A stretch of 7,584 nt of DNA, from NCBI GenBank assembly GCA_041486365.1, contig JBGPLH010000151.1:1-7584 (forward strand). The letters run 5' to 3'. The notes beneath the pieces were generated by a model that ran no database searches, had not been told where the DNA came from, and saw nothing but the letters and a program-made list of their open reading frames with translations. Shown here piece after piece: positions 6,532 through 7,584 of the stretch; position 1 is the stretch's first letter; every line of letters starts with the position of its first letter. A program made the translations under genes and the position numbers. This DNA comes from JBGPLH01 sp041486365 [NCBI: Thermodesulfobacteriota bacterium]. GTDB lineage: Bacteria; JAUYMQ01.

Positions 6532-7584
6532 ATGTCTGCTGACTTGAAAGACGAGACCGCCCGATATCGCGCGTTGCTGCGGAGAGATCCGCGCTCACGG
6601 GTCTTCGCGCCGCTGGCGGAGGCGTACCGACGGGAGGGGCGCCTCGAGGAGGCGCTCGCGCTGGCCCGCGCGGGCGTGGCGAAGCACCCCGCCTACCCGG
6701 GGGGACGCATGGCCTTCGGGCGGGTTCTGCTGGACCTGGGACGGGTCCGGGAAGCCACGGAGGAGATCGAGCGCGCCATCGCCGCCTCTCCCGGCGCCGC
6801 GTCCGCCTGGCGCCTTCTCGGCGAGGCGCGGGCGCGGCTGCGCGATCGGAGCGGCGCCTTCGAGGCCTTCGCGCGCGCTCTCGCGCTCGATCCCCTCGAC
6901 GAGGGGGCCCGCGCCGCCGTACTGGACATCGATTCCCTGATCGCATCGTCGCCACCCGCGGCGGCTGCGCCAGAGGCCCCGCCGGAGGTCCCGCCGGAGG
7001 TCCCGAGCGGAGCGAGGGCCGACTCCAAACAAGCAGCGAGGGCCGACTCTGAGTATGCAGCGAGGCCCGACTCCGGAAGCAACCCCGCCGGCGATGCGTG
7101 GGCGGCCGACGCCCAGGAAATCGCCGCGGCGATCGCGGGGGAGCCGGCGGAACTGGATCTCTCACTCGAGGTGATCGAGGAAGGGAAGTCTCCCACGGAG
7201 CGGCTGTCCCGGATTGAAAGGGCCTGGCTCGAGGAGGGGGAGCTTTCGCTCCTCCTGATCCCGGAGGAGAGCGGGGCTGAAGAGGAACCGCGGGAGGCGC
7301 CTGCCATCGAGCAGATTTCCGGTGCGGAGGCTGACTTCCTTGCGGGGCGGCTCGAGATCCTGGACATCGTGCACTCCTCCCTGGCGCCCGAAGCGATGGA
7401 GGAAGGCGCCCCGCGCGCCGCGCGGGCTGATTTCGATGCCGGGGCCGGCTCCGGGCCCGATACGACCTGGGAGTTCCCGGCGGATCACGGGGACGGAGCC
7501 TTCGCGCAGGCGACACTCGAGCAGGAGGAGGAACGGCGACCGGAGCGGGAGACCGGCGACTCCGCCGTGGTGCCGCCGGATCTC
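6532..7584 (+). CDS. TPR-repeat protein with acidic low-complexity tail (3' end off window)
   Basis: The frame is open from ATG 6532 to the right edge (351 codons, no stop), so the gene is partial. The function is not recognised. Residues 22-124 hold three back-to-back tetratricopeptide-like units of about 34 residues: FAPLAEAYRREGRLEEALALA, then AFGRVLLDLGRVREATEEIE, then AWRLLGEARARLRDRSGAFEAF, ending ALALDP. TPRs usually form protein-binding superhelices. After residue 135 comes a Pro/Ala-rich linker, an 8-residue tandem repeat (161-184), and a tail to 351. By hand count residues 181-351 have 42 Asp/Glu against 11 Lys/Arg, with two short amphipathic segments (about 211-244 and 261-284). 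No signal peptide or membrane helix is seen. The start is 36 nt after aroB in the same frame, with no Shine-Dalgarno. ATG 6532 is the first ATG or GTG after the aroB stop. The TPR identity is solid; a role in pilus or envelope work would be guesswork. Confidence 0.85.
   Translation, partial: MSADLKDETARYRALLRRDPRSRVFAPLAEAYRREGRLEEALALARAGVAKHPAYPGGRMAFGRVLLDLGRVREATEEIERAIAASPGAASAWRLLGEARARLRDRSGAFEAFARALALDPLDEGARAAVLDIDSLIASSPPAAAAPEAPPEVPPEVPSGARADSKQAARADSEYAARPDSGSNPAGDAWAADAQEIAAAIAGEPAELDLSLEVIEEGKSPTERLSRIERAWLEEGELSLLLIPEESGAEEEPREAPAIEQISGAEADFLAGRLEILDIVHSSLAPEAMEEGAPRAARADFDAGAGSGPDTTWEFPADHGDGAFAQATLEQEEERRPERETGDSAVVPPDL
6979..7002 (+). repeat. Two-copy 12-nt tandem repeat in the TPR gene
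   Basis: CCGCCGGAGGTC occurs at 6979-6990 and again at 6991-7002, encoding PPEV twice in the linker after the TPR units. It lies just before the 24-nt repeat array and marks this linker as a slippage-prone stretch. Confidence 0.8.
7012..7083 (+). repeat. Three-copy 24-nt in-frame minisatellite in the TPR gene
   Basis: Three consecutive 24-nt units (7012-7035, 7036-7059, 7060-7083) encode ARADSKQA, ARADSEYA and ARPDSGSN. The first 12-15 bases of each unit are almost identical (GCGAGGGCCGACTC-type). The rest vary and use A/T-rich codons (AAA, CAA, TAT, GCA) that are rare in the surrounding GC-rich coding sequence. Unit length is a multiple of three, so copy-number change would keep the frame. 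Confidence 0.8.

Noticed and set aside
6892-6906. Perfect inverted repeat CCCCTCG-A-CGAGGGG inside the TPR gene
   Set aside because: It encodes the ordinary end of the third TPR unit (DPLDEGA) and is short; in such GC-rich sequence it is likely chance.
6296-7516. A 406-codon minus-strand open frame opposite the aroB end and the TPR gene
   Set aside because: Its composition is almost entirely Arg/Pro/Ser/Gly/Ala. The plus-strand frame has clear TPR units and a normal start, so the minus frame is a shadow.
1-7584. Possible hidden new defence, mobile or RNA system
   Set aside because: Every stretch over 110 bases is explained by a coding gene with familiar motifs, apart from the TPR gene's tail. 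No tRNA, rRNA, CRISPR, transposase or terminal repeats were seen.

Overview
The window is a compact, single-strand (+) stretch of strongly GC-rich bacterial chromosome. It carries the 3' part of a type IV pilus (T4P) alignment and secretin operon, then two shikimate-pathway genes, then an open-ended TPR gene. The order is pilM(partial)-pilN-pilO-pilP-pilQ, aroK-aroB, TPR protein (runs off the right edge). pilMNOPQ next to aroKB is a classic arrangement in gamma- and deltaproteobacteria and related Gram-negative lineages. A PilQ secretin and a PilP lipoprotein imply an outer membrane. The high GC, the PilN/PilO sequence style and the TPR gene after aroB fit a deltaproteobacterium-like or other high-GC diderm lineage, but the sequence alone does not fix the phylum.

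Region 1-4682 is the pilus operon. PilM (cytoplasmic, actin-like) binds the N-terminal INLLP tail of PilN. PilN and PilO are bitopic inner-membrane proteins with periplasmic coiled coils and ferredoxin-like domains. The PilP lipoprotein links them to the PilQ secretin pore. Genes are packed tightly: pilM/pilN are 1 nt apart, pilN/pilO 10 nt apart, and pilP/pilQ overlap by 1 nt (TGATG). The one real gap is 55 nt between pilO and pilP; it holds a small hairpin just upstream of a strong ribosome binding site.

Region 4683-4789 separates the pilus genes from aroK. It has a short G/C hairpin, then a perfect 14-bp inverted repeat ending in a weak T-run (probable terminator), then an extended -10-like motif placed so that transcription could begin at or next to the aroK ATG. 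aroK has no visible Shine-Dalgarno, so a leaderless aroKB transcript is a reasonable hypothesis.

Region 4790-6495 holds shikimate kinase and 3-dehydroquinate synthase, with all key motifs intact. From 6532 to the right edge an uninterrupted frame encodes a protein with three N-terminal TPR units, a short three-copy 24-nt minisatellite, and a long acidic, probably disordered tail. It is the least familiar gene here.

No RNA genes, mobile elements, CRISPR arrays, attachment sites or broken genes were seen. Most of the window is ordinary. The points worth a second look are the pilQ/aroK junction, the minisatellite, and the TPR gene with its acidic tail.
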